From assembly GCF_003206695.1 (NCBI RefSeq), contig NZ_PZJN01000003.1, positions 132,472 through 196,471 of the forward strand: 64,000 bases of DNA, written 5' to 3'. The position numbers and the translations under genes were made by a program. This DNA comes from Salinicola halophyticus. Its GTDB lineage: Bacteria; Pseudomonadota; Gammaproteobacteria; Pseudomonadales; Halomonadaceae. Shown piece after piece: positions 1-7,700 of the stretch; position 1 is the stretch's first letter, and each line of letters opens with the position of its first letter. Under the pieces are notes generated by a model. It worked only from the letters and a program-made list of their open reading frames with translations. It had not been told where the DNA came from and did not search any database.

Positions 1-22
1 GTGCCTTTTTTGATTTAATTTC

Positions 23-50
23 TTGCCAAAAGGGGGGGTGAGAATATACT
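23..50 (+). promoter_or_regulatory. Candidate sigma-70 promoter of the H-NS/MvaT-like gene
   Basis: TTGCCA (23-28) and TATACT (45-50) are separated by 16 bases. The spacer contains a run of seven G (32-38). The start codon lies about 54 bases downstream. Called from hexamer match and spacing only. Confidence 0.55.
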
Positions 51-103
51 TTCAACAAAACATCCGGCCTAATGTCGTGTCGAAATCTAGCAAGGAGAGG
101 ACG

Positions 104-394
104 ATGTCCACCGAGTCTCTGGAACGCATCGCTCGTAATAAAAACGTTGCGCGTGCCGCTGCACGTCAACTGAGCATGGAGCAGTTACATAAGCTCTCCG
201 AAGTCATCGTCGAAGTGATCGAACAGAAGCAGGAAGAAGATCACGAGCGTCTGAAGGAAGAGGCTGACAAGCAGAAGAAGCTGGCCGAAATCCGCGAGGC
301 GATGAATAGCGCTGGATTGTCGATGGATGATCTGGTGGGAGAGCAGCCGCGCAAGCGTCGCGGCCGCCCGCCGAAGAATGCCAACAAAGGCTGA
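104..394 (+). CDS. H-NS/MvaT-like nucleoid-associated protein
   Basis: A small basic protein of 96 residues. The N-terminal two thirds is rich in Glu, Lys and Gln and looks like the dimerising coiled coil of H-NS-type proteins. The C-terminus ends in an AT-hook-like RKRRGRPPK stretch, as expected for a protein that binds the minor groove of AT-rich DNA and silences transcription. I chose the ATG at 104 because AAGGAGAGG (92-100) sits directly before it; an in-frame upstream ATG at 23 lies inside the -35 hexamer of the promoter. It is shorter than E. coli H-NS and closer in plan to MvaT-type silencers. Family assignment is by motif and composition; the exact subfamily is uncertain. Confidence 0.8.
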   Translation: MSTESLERIARNKNVARAAARQLSMEQLHKLSEVIVEVIEQKQEEDHERLKEEADKQKKLAEIREAMNSAGLSMDDLVGEQPRKRRGRPPKNANKG

Positions 395-485
395 ATCGGA
401 TCGCGATGTCCGGAACCTTATTCGCTATTGTCGCTAGCGGTAAGGTCATCCAGGTCAGACCGGGTGGGTGCTGGCCAGTCGAAAG

Positions 486-519
486 AAGCGCGTTCGTTAT
501 ACAACGGACGCGCTTTTTT
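486..519 (+). terminator. Rho-independent terminator after the H-NS-like gene
   Basis: A 13-bp stem (486-498 with 503-515, one G-T pair) with a four-base loop is followed by a run of T. It lies just beyond the 3' end of the convergent RNase J-like gene, so it mainly serves the plus-strand gene. Confidence 0.8.
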
Positions 520-530
520 CTATCGATGAT

Positions 531-2219
531 TCAGCGAGAAGATACCGAGCGCACTTCATATTCCGGCTGAGGGTCCGCAGGCATCAACTGCAGGTGGATT
601 TCCGGCAGCGTCGGCAGTCGTTCGTGCAACCACTCGCGTAGAGGGCCAAAGAGCTGCTGGCGCAGTTGTAATAGCGTTTCGGCTGGAATCATGTCGATTC
701 GATCATCCAGCCAGTCGGCCAGCGCCTCTTCGTCGAGCGGTAGCGCAACTTCGCTATCCCACAGCAGTCGGCCGATGCGAGTCCAACCGGTTTCGGTCGG
801 CAGCACGTTGAGCGCCAGCGACAATGTCATCGCATGCTGGCGGGCCGATACCGGCGACGCTCGTTCACCGGGTCGCATGCGTGAGGCGATCAACTGAGGT
901 CGCAAATGATGCTGGTCTTTCATTACCAGCGTCTCGGATTCCAGCGCCAGCACGTTGCCGTTCTTGACCAATTGGGGGACATGGATGCCGAGCGCCGTGG
1001 CCAGTTCGCGATGCGCTTCCTGGTGTGTGGCTTCCCCATGAACCGGCAGCAGCATTTTCGGTTGCAGCCAGGCATAGAGTTGGCGCAGTTCCTCGCGAGC
1101 CGGGTGCCCAGAGGCATGGAGCGCGGGATCCGTGTGTTCGTCATGGATGTTGACGCCGATTCGCTTGAAGCCGGCCTTGAGGCGACCGATGAGTCGCTCG
1201 TTGCCGGGAATGGCGCGAGCCGAAAAGATCACGTCGTCCTGGGGCTGTAGATCGACGGCAGAGTGTCGGCCCTGCGCCATCCGCGATAGCGCCGAACGCG
1301 GCTCGCCCTGACTGCCGGTGGCGATGATCAGCACTTCCTCGGGTAGCAGATAACCCAGATCATGCGCCGGGACCCGAGGGGGAAAGTCGTCCAGATAGCC
1401 GAGCTGGAGCGCAATCGCCACCATGCGCTCCATCGAGCGGCCGAGCAGCGCGACTCGCCGCCCAGTGTGTTCCGCGATCTTCCCCAGCGCCTTGATCCGC
1501 GCGATGTTGCTGGCGAAGCAACTGACGATGACTCGCCCGCGACAATTCTCGATGACCGCTTCCAGCGCGCTGGCAGCTTCCGTTTCGCTGCGTGAATGCC
1601 CTTCGACATCGGCGTTGGTCGAATCGGCCACGACCAGGTCGACCGGCGCCAATGCCTTGAACTGGGCAGCGGAGAGCGGCGCGCCGATTAGCGGTCGCTC
1701 GTCCAGTTTCCAGTCGCCGGTGTGCAGTATGCGGTGGCGGGGCGTAATGATCGAGAGCGCGCAACTCTCCGGTATCGAGTGCGTTACCGGCAGGAAGGTT
1801 ACCTCGAACGAACCGATGGCGACGCAGGCGCCGGGTTGAATCGGCTTGAGGGCATCGGTCCTGAGGCCCTGTTCGAGAAATTTGCTACGCAGCATTTCGA
1901 TCGCGAACGGGGTGGCATAGACCGGGCAGTTCCAGCGCGGCCAGATCCAGGCGAGAGCGCCCAGATGATCCTCATGGCCGTGGGTGATGAAGACCGCCGA
2001 GGGCACCATGGCATTGGTCGCCAGATGTTCGATATCGGGAATCTGCAAAGGCTGATCCGGCAGGTCCTGGCGGATCATCATGCCGCAATCGACGCCAATC
2101 CAGTTGCCGTCATAGCCGTAGAGCGACAGGTTCATGCCGATTTCACCGCAGCCACCCAGGGGATGGAACAGCAGCGGTGGGTAAGAGCGGGGGCGTATCT
2201 GCGCGCGCGGACGGAACAT
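531..2219 (-). CDS. RNase J-like metallo-beta-lactamase/beta-CASP ribonuclease
   Basis: About 562 residues. The metal-binding signature HGHEDH is at residues 80-85, followed by the other elements of the fold: PVTHSIPES, HTGDWKLD, VADSTN, ASGHPAREE and PVHGEATH. These are the motifs of the beta-CASP RNase J family, which degrades and processes RNA with endo- and 5'-exonuclease activity in the cytoplasm. Enteric bacteria rely on RNase E instead, but RNase J-like proteins occur in several marine and halophilic Gammaproteobacteria. I chose the ATG ending at 2219 because AAGG lies six bases upstream; an ATG two codons earlier and a GTG eleven codons earlier are also in frame. Convergent with the H-NS-like gene. 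Substrate is not shown by sequence. Confidence 0.85.
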   Translation of the reverse strand: MFRPRAQIRPRSYPPLLFHPLGGCGEIGMNLSLYGYDGNWIGVDCGMMIRQDLPDQPLQIPDIEHLATNAMVPSAVFITHGHEDHLGALAWIWPRWNCPVYATPFAIEMLRSKFLEQGLRTDALKPIQPGACVAIGSFEVTFLPVTHSIPESCALSIITPRHRILHTGDWKLDERPLIGAPLSAAQFKALAPVDLVVADSTNADVEGHSRSETEAASALEAVIENCRGRVIVSCFASNIARIKALGKIAEHTGRRVALLGRSMERMVAIALQLGYLDDFPPRVPAHDLGYLLPEEVLIIATGSQGEPRSALSRMAQGRHSAVDLQPQDDVIFSARAIPGNERLIGRLKAGFKRIGVNIHDEHTDPALHASGHPAREELRQLYAWLQPKMLLPVHGEATHQEAHRELATALGIHVPQLVKNGNVLALESETLVMKDQHHLRPQLIASRMRPGERASPVSARQHAMTLSLALNVLPTETGWTRIGRLLWDSEVALPLDEEALADWLDDRIDMIPAETLLQLRQQLFGPLREWLHERLPTLPEIHLQLMPADPQPEYEVRSVSSR

Positions 2220-2505
2220 CGGCATCCTTAAAAGGGTGAAATCTGGTTTCACTATAAGTCATGCCTTTCGGCCCGCTCAAACCTCGCGTTGCGCTGGCCG
2301 TCATCGAGGGATCGGGTACAATGCGGCCCGGCGAGGTGTCAGGCGGGCCACAGCGACGTTATACCCTGCACGTCTGTCAGGCGTTTATAGTCGGCGCGTC
2401 GTCCGGGATTGCGTTTCTGCGTCAGGCGGAGCGCCCTCGTTTTACCAAATGGTGTCGGCGATGCCTGTGGCCGCTTCCCGATTGCCGAGCCACTCGATGT
2501 GCATC

Positions 2506-2557
2506 GGGGTTTTATGGAGAGGTTTCACGGGAAGGTTTCATGGTGAGGTTTCATGAT
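2506..2557. repeat. Degenerate 13-bp tandem repeat, about 4 copies
   Basis: Four head-to-tail imperfect copies of a unit close to GAGGTTTCATGGT, with lengths of 12-14 bases. It is the first of two different arrays between the RNase J-like gene and purU. Confidence 0.75.
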
Positions 2558-2615
2558 GTTTGGCCTATTCGAATGGTGGCCGTTTCGCGTCGAGCCCTGA
2601 TCCTGTCACGCCTTT

Positions 2616-2690
2616 GATTTCGAGTTCCCTGATTTGAATTTCTCTGATTTGAATTTCTCTGATTTGAATTTCCCTGACTCGAGTTTTCTG
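2616..2690. repeat. 15-bp tandem repeat in the purU leader, about 5 copies
   Basis: Units at 2616, 2631, 2646, 2661 and 2676 follow the pattern GATTTGAATTTCTCT; the second and third are identical and the outer ones are decayed. The array ends about 36 bases before the purU start codon. Confidence 0.9.
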
Positions 2691-2725
2691 GATTCGAGCC
2701 ACCCAGCAGGAGTCGCGCGAGAGTT

Positions 2726-3574
2726 ATGTCGCACCATTATCGTCTGATCGTCTCATGCCCCGATCGCGTCGGGATCGTCTCTCGCGTGGCAGGATTCATC
2801 GCGGCACAAAACGGTTCGATCATCGAAGCCAACCAGCATTCCGACCTGGACGTCGGACGCTTCTTCATGCGTTACGATATTCAGTCGGACACCTTGAGTG
2901 CCGAGGCCTTTCGGCAAGCGTTCGCGCCCATTGCCGAAGCGTTCGAGATGACCTGGCGGCTCACCGATTCCGCCCGCCGTCAGCGCGTGGTCATCATGGT
3001 CTCGCGAGAATCCCACTGTCTGGTCGATCTGCTCTATCGCTGGTCGGTCGGGGAGCTCGACTGCGATATTCCCTGCGTGATCTCCAACCATGAGGCGTTA
3101 CGCTCGCTGGTGGAGTGGTACGGGATAGCGTTTCATCACGTCCCGGTGGATCCCGACGACAAGGCTCCCGCTTTTGCCGAGACCGAACGTCTGATCGAAG
3201 CCGCGCAGGCCGATAGCGTGGTACTCGCCCGGTACATGCAGATCCTGCCACCCGATATCTGCCAGCGCTATGCGGGCCGGGTAATCAATATCCATCACAG
3301 CTTCCTGCCGTCCTTCGCCGGCGCCAAGCCGTATCACCAGGCGTTCGAGCGCGGCGTCAAGCTGATTGGTGCCACCTGTCACTTCGTCACCGAGGATCTG
3401 GACGCCGGGCCGATCATCGAGCAGGACATCCAGCGTGTGTCGCACTGCCATACACCCCAGGATCTGGTGCGCCTGGGCCGCGACGTGGAAAAGGCCGTGC
3501 TCGCCCGCGGCTTGCGCTGGCACCTGCAGGATCGGGTGCTCATTCAGGGTAACAAGACCGTGGTTTTCTCCTGA
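2726..3574 (+). CDS. purU: Formyltetrahydrofolate deformylase
   Basis: The 282-residue product matches PurU in length and layout: an N-terminal ACT domain (about 1-80, with the family-typical CPDRVGIVSRVAGF) and a formyltransferase-like catalytic domain (about 85-282). The catalytic region shows HHSFLPSFAGAKPYHQAF, with the histidines at about 190-191, and EDLDAGPIIEQD, with the catalytic Asp near 226. PurU hydrolyses 10-formyl-THF to formate and THF, balancing the one-carbon pool and feeding formate to PurT. An AGGAG (2708-2712) lies rather far, 13 bases, upstream of the ATG. The gene stands alone and is convergent with dinB. Confidence 0.95.
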   Translation: MSHHYRLIVSCPDRVGIVSRVAGFIAAQNGSIIEANQHSDLDVGRFFMRYDIQSDTLSAEAFRQAFAPIAEAFEMTWRLTDSARRQRVVIMVSRESHCLVDLLYRWSVGELDCDIPCVISNHEALRSLVEWYGIAFHHVPVDPDDKAPAFAETERLIEAAQADSVVLARYMQILPPDICQRYAGRVINIHHSFLPSFAGAKPYHQAFERGVKLIGATCHFVTEDLDAGPIIEQDIQRVSHCHTPQDLVRLGRDVEKAVLARGLRWHLQDRVLIQGNKTVVFS

Positions 3575-3677
3575 CCCCGCTAGCGCCGAAAACAGGTAGC
3601 CAGACGCGAGGAGACGAGTGGCGGCTGACTGCGAGGCGGGCTGCGAGTTGGCCGTGAAAGACGCGAGGCGATAACGC

Positions 3678-4748
3678 TCAGGCCGCGCCCGTCGGGTCGA
3701 TGTCCTCGAACAGCGTCAGCTGACGTTGATCCTGCTCCGGCAGCAGGCGCACGCCGACGCCCAACAGTCTGACCGGCCGTTCCCCGCGATGCCAGGCGCT
3801 CTCGAGCAGTTCGTGAAATCGCGCGTCGATGATCCCGCTGGCGCCGGTTTCCTGGGTGGTGCTGGCGAAGTCGTTGAAGCGTACCTTGATGAACTGCTTG
3901 TTGATGGCGGGATCCCCGTGCCGTGCCAGGCGTTCGTGCAGTTTCTCGATCAGCGGTATCAGCGCCTGATGGCAACTGGCCAGCGCGGGCAGATCGCGAT
4001 CATAGGTGGTTTCGACGCTGACTGACTTGCGTTCACGAGAGACATTGACCGGTCGCTCGTCGATACCCTGGGCCAGTTCGTGAAGCCGCTGTCCGAACTT
4101 GCCGAACTGATCGAGTAACCGGTCCAGTGGCTGGGCGCGTAGATCGGCGCAGTTGGCGATGCCCAGCGAGTCGAGCTTGGCGGCGGTGGCCGGCCCGACG
4201 CCGTGAAGTTTCTTGACCGGCAGGTCGGTGATGAAGGACTCCGTCTGGTCGGGGGGAATCACGAACAGACCGTCGGGTTTGTCCCAGTCGCTGGCGATCT
4301 TGGCAAGAAACTTGTTGGGCGCGACTCCGACCGAAATCACGATGCCGGTTCTCGCCAACGCTTCCTGCTTCAGCCACTGGGCCATCCAGGTAGCACTGCC
4401 TTGAAATCGGGTGACCTCGGTGACGTCGAGGTAGGCCTCGTCGAGAGACAGCGGTTCGACCCACGGTGTCAGTTCATGGAAGATGGCCTGAATCTGCTGC
4501 GAGACATCTCGATACTTGTTGAAGTCCGGCGGAAGAATTTTCAGCTGAGGGCAGAGTCGCAATGCTCTGGCCGTGGGCATGGCCGAATGCACGCCGTAGT
4601 GTCGAGCGGGATAGTTGCAGGTCGCGACAACACCACGACGATCGGCGCTGCCGCCGATCGCCAGAGGGACTTCCTTCAGCGCGGGATCGTCGCGCATTTC
4701 GACAGCGGCGTAGAAACAGTCGCAGTCGGCGTGCAGAATCTTGCGCAT
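3678..4748 (-). CDS. dinB: DNA polymerase IV (Y family)
   Basis: The 356-residue product has the Y-family start LHADCDCFYAAVEM with metal-binding Asp 8, then SLDEAYLD with the second acidic metal ligands, then the helix-hairpin-helix region LHGVGPATAAKL and a little-finger domain. Pol IV is an error-prone translesion polymerase induced in the SOS response. The gene begins 18 bases after lexA stops on the same strand, so it is probably the second gene of a lexA-dinB operon and would be derepressed together with its own repressor. No SOS box was seen in the short gap, and no good ribosome binding site precedes the ATG. Confidence 0.95.
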   Translation of the reverse strand: MRKILHADCDCFYAAVEMRDDPALKEVPLAIGGSADRRGVVATCNYPARHYGVHSAMPTARALRLCPQLKILPPDFNKYRDVSQQIQAIFHELTPWVEPLSLDEAYLDVTEVTRFQGSATWMAQWLKQEALARTGIVISVGVAPNKFLAKIASDWDKPDGLFVIPPDQTESFITDLPVKKLHGVGPATAAKLDSLGIANCADLRAQPLDRLLDQFGKFGQRLHELAQGIDERPVNVSRERKSVSVETTYDRDLPALASCHQALIPLIEKLHERLARHGDPAINKQFIKVRFNDFASTTQETGASGIIDARFHELLESAWHRGERPVRLLGVGVRLLPEQDQRQLTLFEDIDPTGAA

Positions 4749-4766
4749 GTCGCTAGAAAAGCGCGA

Positions 4767-5414
4767 TCAATGCAGGCCGGCGCCGTTGCCGCCACGGATG
4801 ACGCCGACGCCAAGCCCTTCGATTTCGAGATGCTGATGCTCGAGGTCGATCACGATCGGTTCGAAGTCGGGATTCTCGGCGAGCAGCGTGACGCGGCGCC
4901 CTTCACGCTGGAAGCGTTTGACGGTGACATCGTCCTCGAGCCTTGCGACGACGATCTGGCCGTTGCGAATCTGCTGAGTACGGTGAACGGCGAGCAGGTC
5001 GCCATCGAAAATACCGGCGTCTTTCATGGAGAGACCGCGAACTCTCAGCAGATAGTCCGCGCTCGGCGAGAAATAGTCAGCCGGTAGCGGGCAGTAGCGA
5101 TCGATATGTTCGGTGGCGAGCATCGGGCTACCGGCGGCTACGCTCCCGATGATCGGCAGGCCGAGGGGGGAAGCCTCCTCCGGTTCGGGCTCGACGGCAC
5201 TCGCCGGCAGACGAATGCCGCGGGAGGTGCCCGGGATCATCCGAATCACGCCTTTGCGATCCAGTGCGCGCAGATGCTCTTCCGCGGCATTGGGGGACCG
5301 AAATCCCAGTGCGCGGGCGATTTCGGCGCGCGTCGGTGGGTAACCGAATTCGCTCATTGTCTTGACGATAAAGTCATAGACATTCTGCTGCCGTGCGGTG
5401 AGGGGTCTCGCCAT
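4767..5414 (-). CDS. lexA: LexA SOS repressor
   Basis: The 215-residue product has an N-terminal winged helix (about 1-70, [13 protein letters not shown] recognition region) and a C-terminal S24 peptidase domain. The self-cleavage bond Ala94-Gly95 lies in VAAGSP, the catalytic serine is Ser129 (GLSMKDAG) and the lysine is Lys166 (VTVKRF). LexA represses SOS genes until RecA filaments trigger autocleavage. I chose the ATG at 5414 because GGGAGAG lies just upstream and it gives the canonical MARPLT-like N-terminus; longer in-frame starts would run into the tandem repeats. It is followed by dinB and diverges from psrA, with possible SOS boxes in the shared upstream region. Confidence 0.96.
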   Translation of the reverse strand: MARPLTARQQNVYDFIVKTMSEFGYPPTRAEIARALGFRSPNAAEEHLRALDRKGVIRMIPGTSRGIRLPASAVEPEPEEASPLGLPIIGSVAAGSPMLATEHIDRYCPLPADYFSPSADYLLRVRGLSMKDAGIFDGDLLAVHRTQQIRNGQIVVARLEDDVTVKRFQREGRRVTLLAENPDFEPIVIDLEHQHLEIEGLGVGVIRGGNGAGLH

Positions 5415-5447
5415 CGGTCTCTCCCTTGCCCGTGTCGCTATGTCAGT

Positions 5448-5554
5448 CAGGCGTGTGCGGGCCTGTTGAATTGCCAGGCATGTGCGGGCCTGTCGAATTG
5501 CCAGGCATGTACTGGCCTGTTGAATCGCCAGGCGTTTCGAACCTGGCATGCGAC
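5448..5554. repeat. 27-bp tandem repeat in the lexA leader, about 4 copies
   Basis: Three good copies (5448-5474, 5475-5501, 5502-5528) share the frame CAGGCATGTGCGGGCCTGTT followed by GAATTGC. A fourth, decayed copy (5529-5554) follows. The array lies between the lexA start codon (33 bases away) and the putative SOS boxes, so it would be transcribed as leader RNA. Confidence 0.9.
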
Positions 5555-5559
5555 CAGGC

Positions 5560-5592
5560 GTGTTCATGTATACAGCCTGGAATTGTATCCAG
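5560..5592 (-). promoter_or_regulatory. Candidate pair of LexA-binding SOS boxes
   Basis: GTGT-N8-ACAG (5560-5575) and CTGG-N8-CCAG (5577-5592) are adjacent imperfect matches to the gammaproteobacterial box CTGT-N8-ACAG. Two neighbouring boxes before lexA is the arrangement known in E. coli. The sites lie about 150 bases from the lexA ATG, with the repeat array between. Each deviates in one or two key positions, so this is a proposal. Confidence 0.45.
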
Positions 5593-5685
5593 TCATCCTC
5601 GATGAGGGAAGGGGCTTTATGGCTCCAGACTGGACCTGGCGATGGGCTGGCCGAATGCCTGATTGTGCGGGCTGTCCCCGAATGA

Positions 5686-5706
5686 TTAGAATCATGACCG
5701 TTCTAA
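5686..5706 (+). promoter_or_regulatory. Inverted repeat upstream of psrA (possible operator)
   Basis: TTAGAA (5686-5691) and TTCTAA (5701-5706) form six-base arms around nine bases, ending 28 bases before the psrA start. It could be an autoregulatory TetR-type operator, but it does not resemble the pseudomonad PsrA motif, so the ligand is open. Confidence 0.35.
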
Positions 5707-5734
5707 GTCGTTGTTCTCAGGCGCGAGGTATGAG

Positions 5735-6403
5735 ATGGCTCCACCCGATACCGTTACTCGCATTCTCGATACGGCGGAGATCCTGTTCGCCGAGAAGGGT
5801 TTCGCCGAAACCTCGCTGCGCAACATCACTACCCGGGCCAAGGTGAACCTGGCTGCGGTGAACTACCATTTCGGATCCAAGAAGTCGCTGATCCAGGCGG
5901 TATTCGCCCGCTACCTCGATCCGTTCGCGGCGCGTCTCAATACGGCGCTCGATGAACTGGAGTCCCGCTATCGAGGTAAGCAGATCCCGCTCGAGGTCCT
6001 GCTCGAGCAGCTTGCCACCAGCGTTCTGGAGGTGCCCGCCGAGCGCAATAGCCTCAAGATATTCATGAAGCTGCTCGGGCTCGCCTATACCCAGGCTCAG
6101 GGGCACCTGCGGCGTTATATTCAGGAGCACTACGGCGAAACCTTTCATCGCTTCGTCGAGTGCCTGCGCCTGGCAACGCCGGATTTACCGGACGTCGAGC
6201 GATTCTGGCGGCTGCATTTCATGCTGGGCACGGTGGTCTTCACGCTCTCCGGCCTGGATGCGCTGCGCGATATCGCCGACAACGAATATCAGGATCATAT
6301 GACGGTACGCGAGCTGATCCGGCATCTGCGCCCGGTGGTGGTTGCCGGCATGCAGGCGCCGCTCCCCGCTGCGCTGGAGACGCACGCACCGCTGGCCGAT
6401 TGA
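5735..6403 (+). CDS. psrA: TetR-family regulator, PsrA type
   Basis: The 222-residue product begins with a TetR helix-turn-helix (about 8-55, ending in VNLAAVNYHFGSKKSLIQAV) that is nearly word for word that of Pseudomonas PsrA. The similarity continues through FMKLLGLAYTQAQGHLRRYI and FWRLHFMLG. In pseudomonads PsrA senses long-chain fatty acids and controls beta-oxidation genes and rpoS. The neighbours agree: psrA lies between lexA and nagZ in Pseudomonas too. The ATG at 5735 gives the homologous N-terminus; a start eight codons earlier is less likely. Ligand and targets here are inferred from the family. Confidence 0.9.
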   Translation: MAPPDTVTRILDTAEILFAEKGFAETSLRNITTRAKVNLAAVNYHFGSKKSLIQAVFARYLDPFAARLNTALDELESRYRGKQIPLEVLLEQLATSVLEVPAERNSLKIFMKLLGLAYTQAQGHLRRYIQEHYGETFHRFVECLRLATPDLPDVERFWRLHFMLGTVVFTLSGLDALRDIADNEYQDHMTVRELIRHLRPVVVAGMQAPLPAALETHAPLAD

Positions 6404-6447
6404 AGCGATAGAACCGACGCCACAAGGCGGATGCCATAGGGCGCCAG

Positions 6448-6512
6448 AACAGGACGTCAGAACAGGGCGTCGAAACAGGGCGTCGAAACAGGGCGTCAGT
6501 ACAGGGCGTCGG
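6448..6512. repeat. 13-bp tandem repeat in the nagZ leader, 5 copies
   Basis: Five exact-period units start at 6448, 6461, 6474, 6487 and 6500, with the pattern AACAGGGCGTCGA and 0-3 changes each. The array lies in the psrA-nagZ gap and ends about 95 bases before the nagZ start. Confidence 0.92.
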
Positions 6513-6607
6513 AATCGCGTGTCCGGATGGCCTTGCGTCACGCTGCCTCTGTCATGCGTCTTCGGTGTCGTCTAGAATCGGGCGCTCAATGGTCTCAGGT
6601 GTTTGCT

Positions 6608-7624
6608 ATGACTCAACCTCTCGGTCCGGTCATGCTGGATGTGGAAGGCACGCGGTTGCGTGATGAGGAGCGCCAGTTGATCTCCCGCCCGGAGGTCGGT
6701 GGCGTCTTGCTGTTTGCCAGAAATACGCCGGATGTCGCCACCACCCAGGCGCTGATCGGCCAGATTCGCGAATGTCGTCCCGATATCCTGGTGGCCGTCG
6801 ATCAGGAAGGTGGCCGCGTACAGCGCCTGAAGGATGGCGTGACGCAGATACCGGCCATGGCGACGCTGGGTCGTCAGTTCGCCGAGTCTCCCGAAGCCGC
6901 TCTGACGCTGACGCAGGATACCGGTTGGCTGCTGGGCATGGAGATGGCGGCCTGCGGTTTCGATCTGACCTTTGCCCCGGTTCTCGACCTCGATGACGAT
7001 CAGTCGCCGGCGATCGGCTCTCGCAGCTTTTCGCCGGATCCCGAAGTGGTGAGCGCGCTGGCTGGCGCTTTCGTCGATGGGCTGCACGAATCGGGCCTGG
7101 TCGCGATCGGCAAGCATTTCCCGGGTCACGGTGGGGCGCGTCAGGATTCTCATTTCAAGATCGCCGAAGATCCACGGCCGTTGGCCGCTCTGCGAGAGCA
7201 TGACCTGATCCCGTTCGCTCGGCTGGCAGGCAAGCTCGACGGGATCATGCCGGCGCACGTCATTTATTCCGCCTTCGACGATCGCCCGGCCGGCTTCTCC
7301 CCTAGCTGGCTGGGCATGCTGCGCGAAGAGCTGGGTTTCAAGGGCGCGATCTTCTCGGATGATTTGACGATGGCCGCGGCCCACACCGCCGGAACGCCGG
7401 GTGAACGCGCCGAGGCGGCCTGGAATGCCGGTTGCGATATGGCGGTGATCTGCAATGCCCCCGCCGATGCCCGCGCGGTGGTCGCTGCCTGCGAAGGGCG
7501 TCAGGCCCAGCGCATTGCCAAGCTACGCTATGCCCGCGCTCGTCCCAGCCTGGAGTCACTGGCGGCCATCTCCCGCTGGCGGCGTACCCATGCTCGTCTC
7601 AATGCGCTCAATGAGTCCGAATGA
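6608..7624 (+). CDS. nagZ: Beta-N-acetylhexosaminidase NagZ
   Basis: The 338-residue product is a glycoside hydrolase family 3 enzyme. It has VAVDQEGGRVQRL near the N-terminus, the family motif KHFPGHGG (Lys169-His170 onward) with the neighbouring DSH of the catalytic loop, and the nucleophile Asp251 in FSDDLTM. NagZ removes N-acetylglucosamine from anhydromuropeptides in the cytoplasm during peptidoglycan recycling and in many bacteria makes the inducer of AmpC beta-lactamase. The ATG at 6608 gives the standard MTQPLGPVMLDVEG start; a longer frame upstream carries no homology. It follows psrA as in pseudomonads. Confidence 0.95.
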   Translation: MTQPLGPVMLDVEGTRLRDEERQLISRPEVGGVLLFARNTPDVATTQALIGQIRECRPDILVAVDQEGGRVQRLKDGVTQIPAMATLGRQFAESPEAALTLTQDTGWLLGMEMAACGFDLTFAPVLDLDDDQSPAIGSRSFSPDPEVVSALAGAFVDGLHESGLVAIGKHFPGHGGARQDSHFKIAEDPRPLAALREHDLIPFARLAGKLDGIMPAHVIYSAFDDRPAGFSPSWLGMLREELGFKGAIFSDDLTMAAAHTAGTPGERAEAAWNAGCDMAVICNAPADARAVVAACEGRQAQRIAKLRYARARPSLESLAAISRWRRTHARLNALNESE

Positions 7625-7648
7625 GCGATAGCGCTACGATATTTTCCA

Positions 7649-7682
7649 CGGTGGCAGTGTCCTGCTCTGCCGCCGCGTTTTT
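7649..7682 (+). terminator. Probable terminator between nagZ and hpt
   Basis: A 9-bp stem (7649-7657 with 7667-7675, one G-T pair) is followed by a short run of T. It lies in the 76-base gap, so hpt may have its own promoter or depend on read-through. Confidence 0.6.
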
Positions 7683-7700
7683 CCTGGTGAATGGTAAACA

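Larger units (their letters stand above)
2220..2725. other. Non-coding stretch between the RNase J-like gene and purU
   Basis: About 500 bases without a convincing gene. Open frames here show no recognisable motif and run through the two tandem repeat arrays (2506-2557 and 2616-2690), which are the only structure seen. Confidence 0.6.

Noticed and set aside
2261-2617. Possible 118-residue gene before purU
   Set aside because: No homology-like motif, passes through repeats, and no ribosome binding site; the region looks non-coding.
2616-2690. Tandem repeats as CRISPR arrays
   Set aside because: Units are 13-27 bp, directly adjacent and without unique spacers; no cas genes lie in the window.
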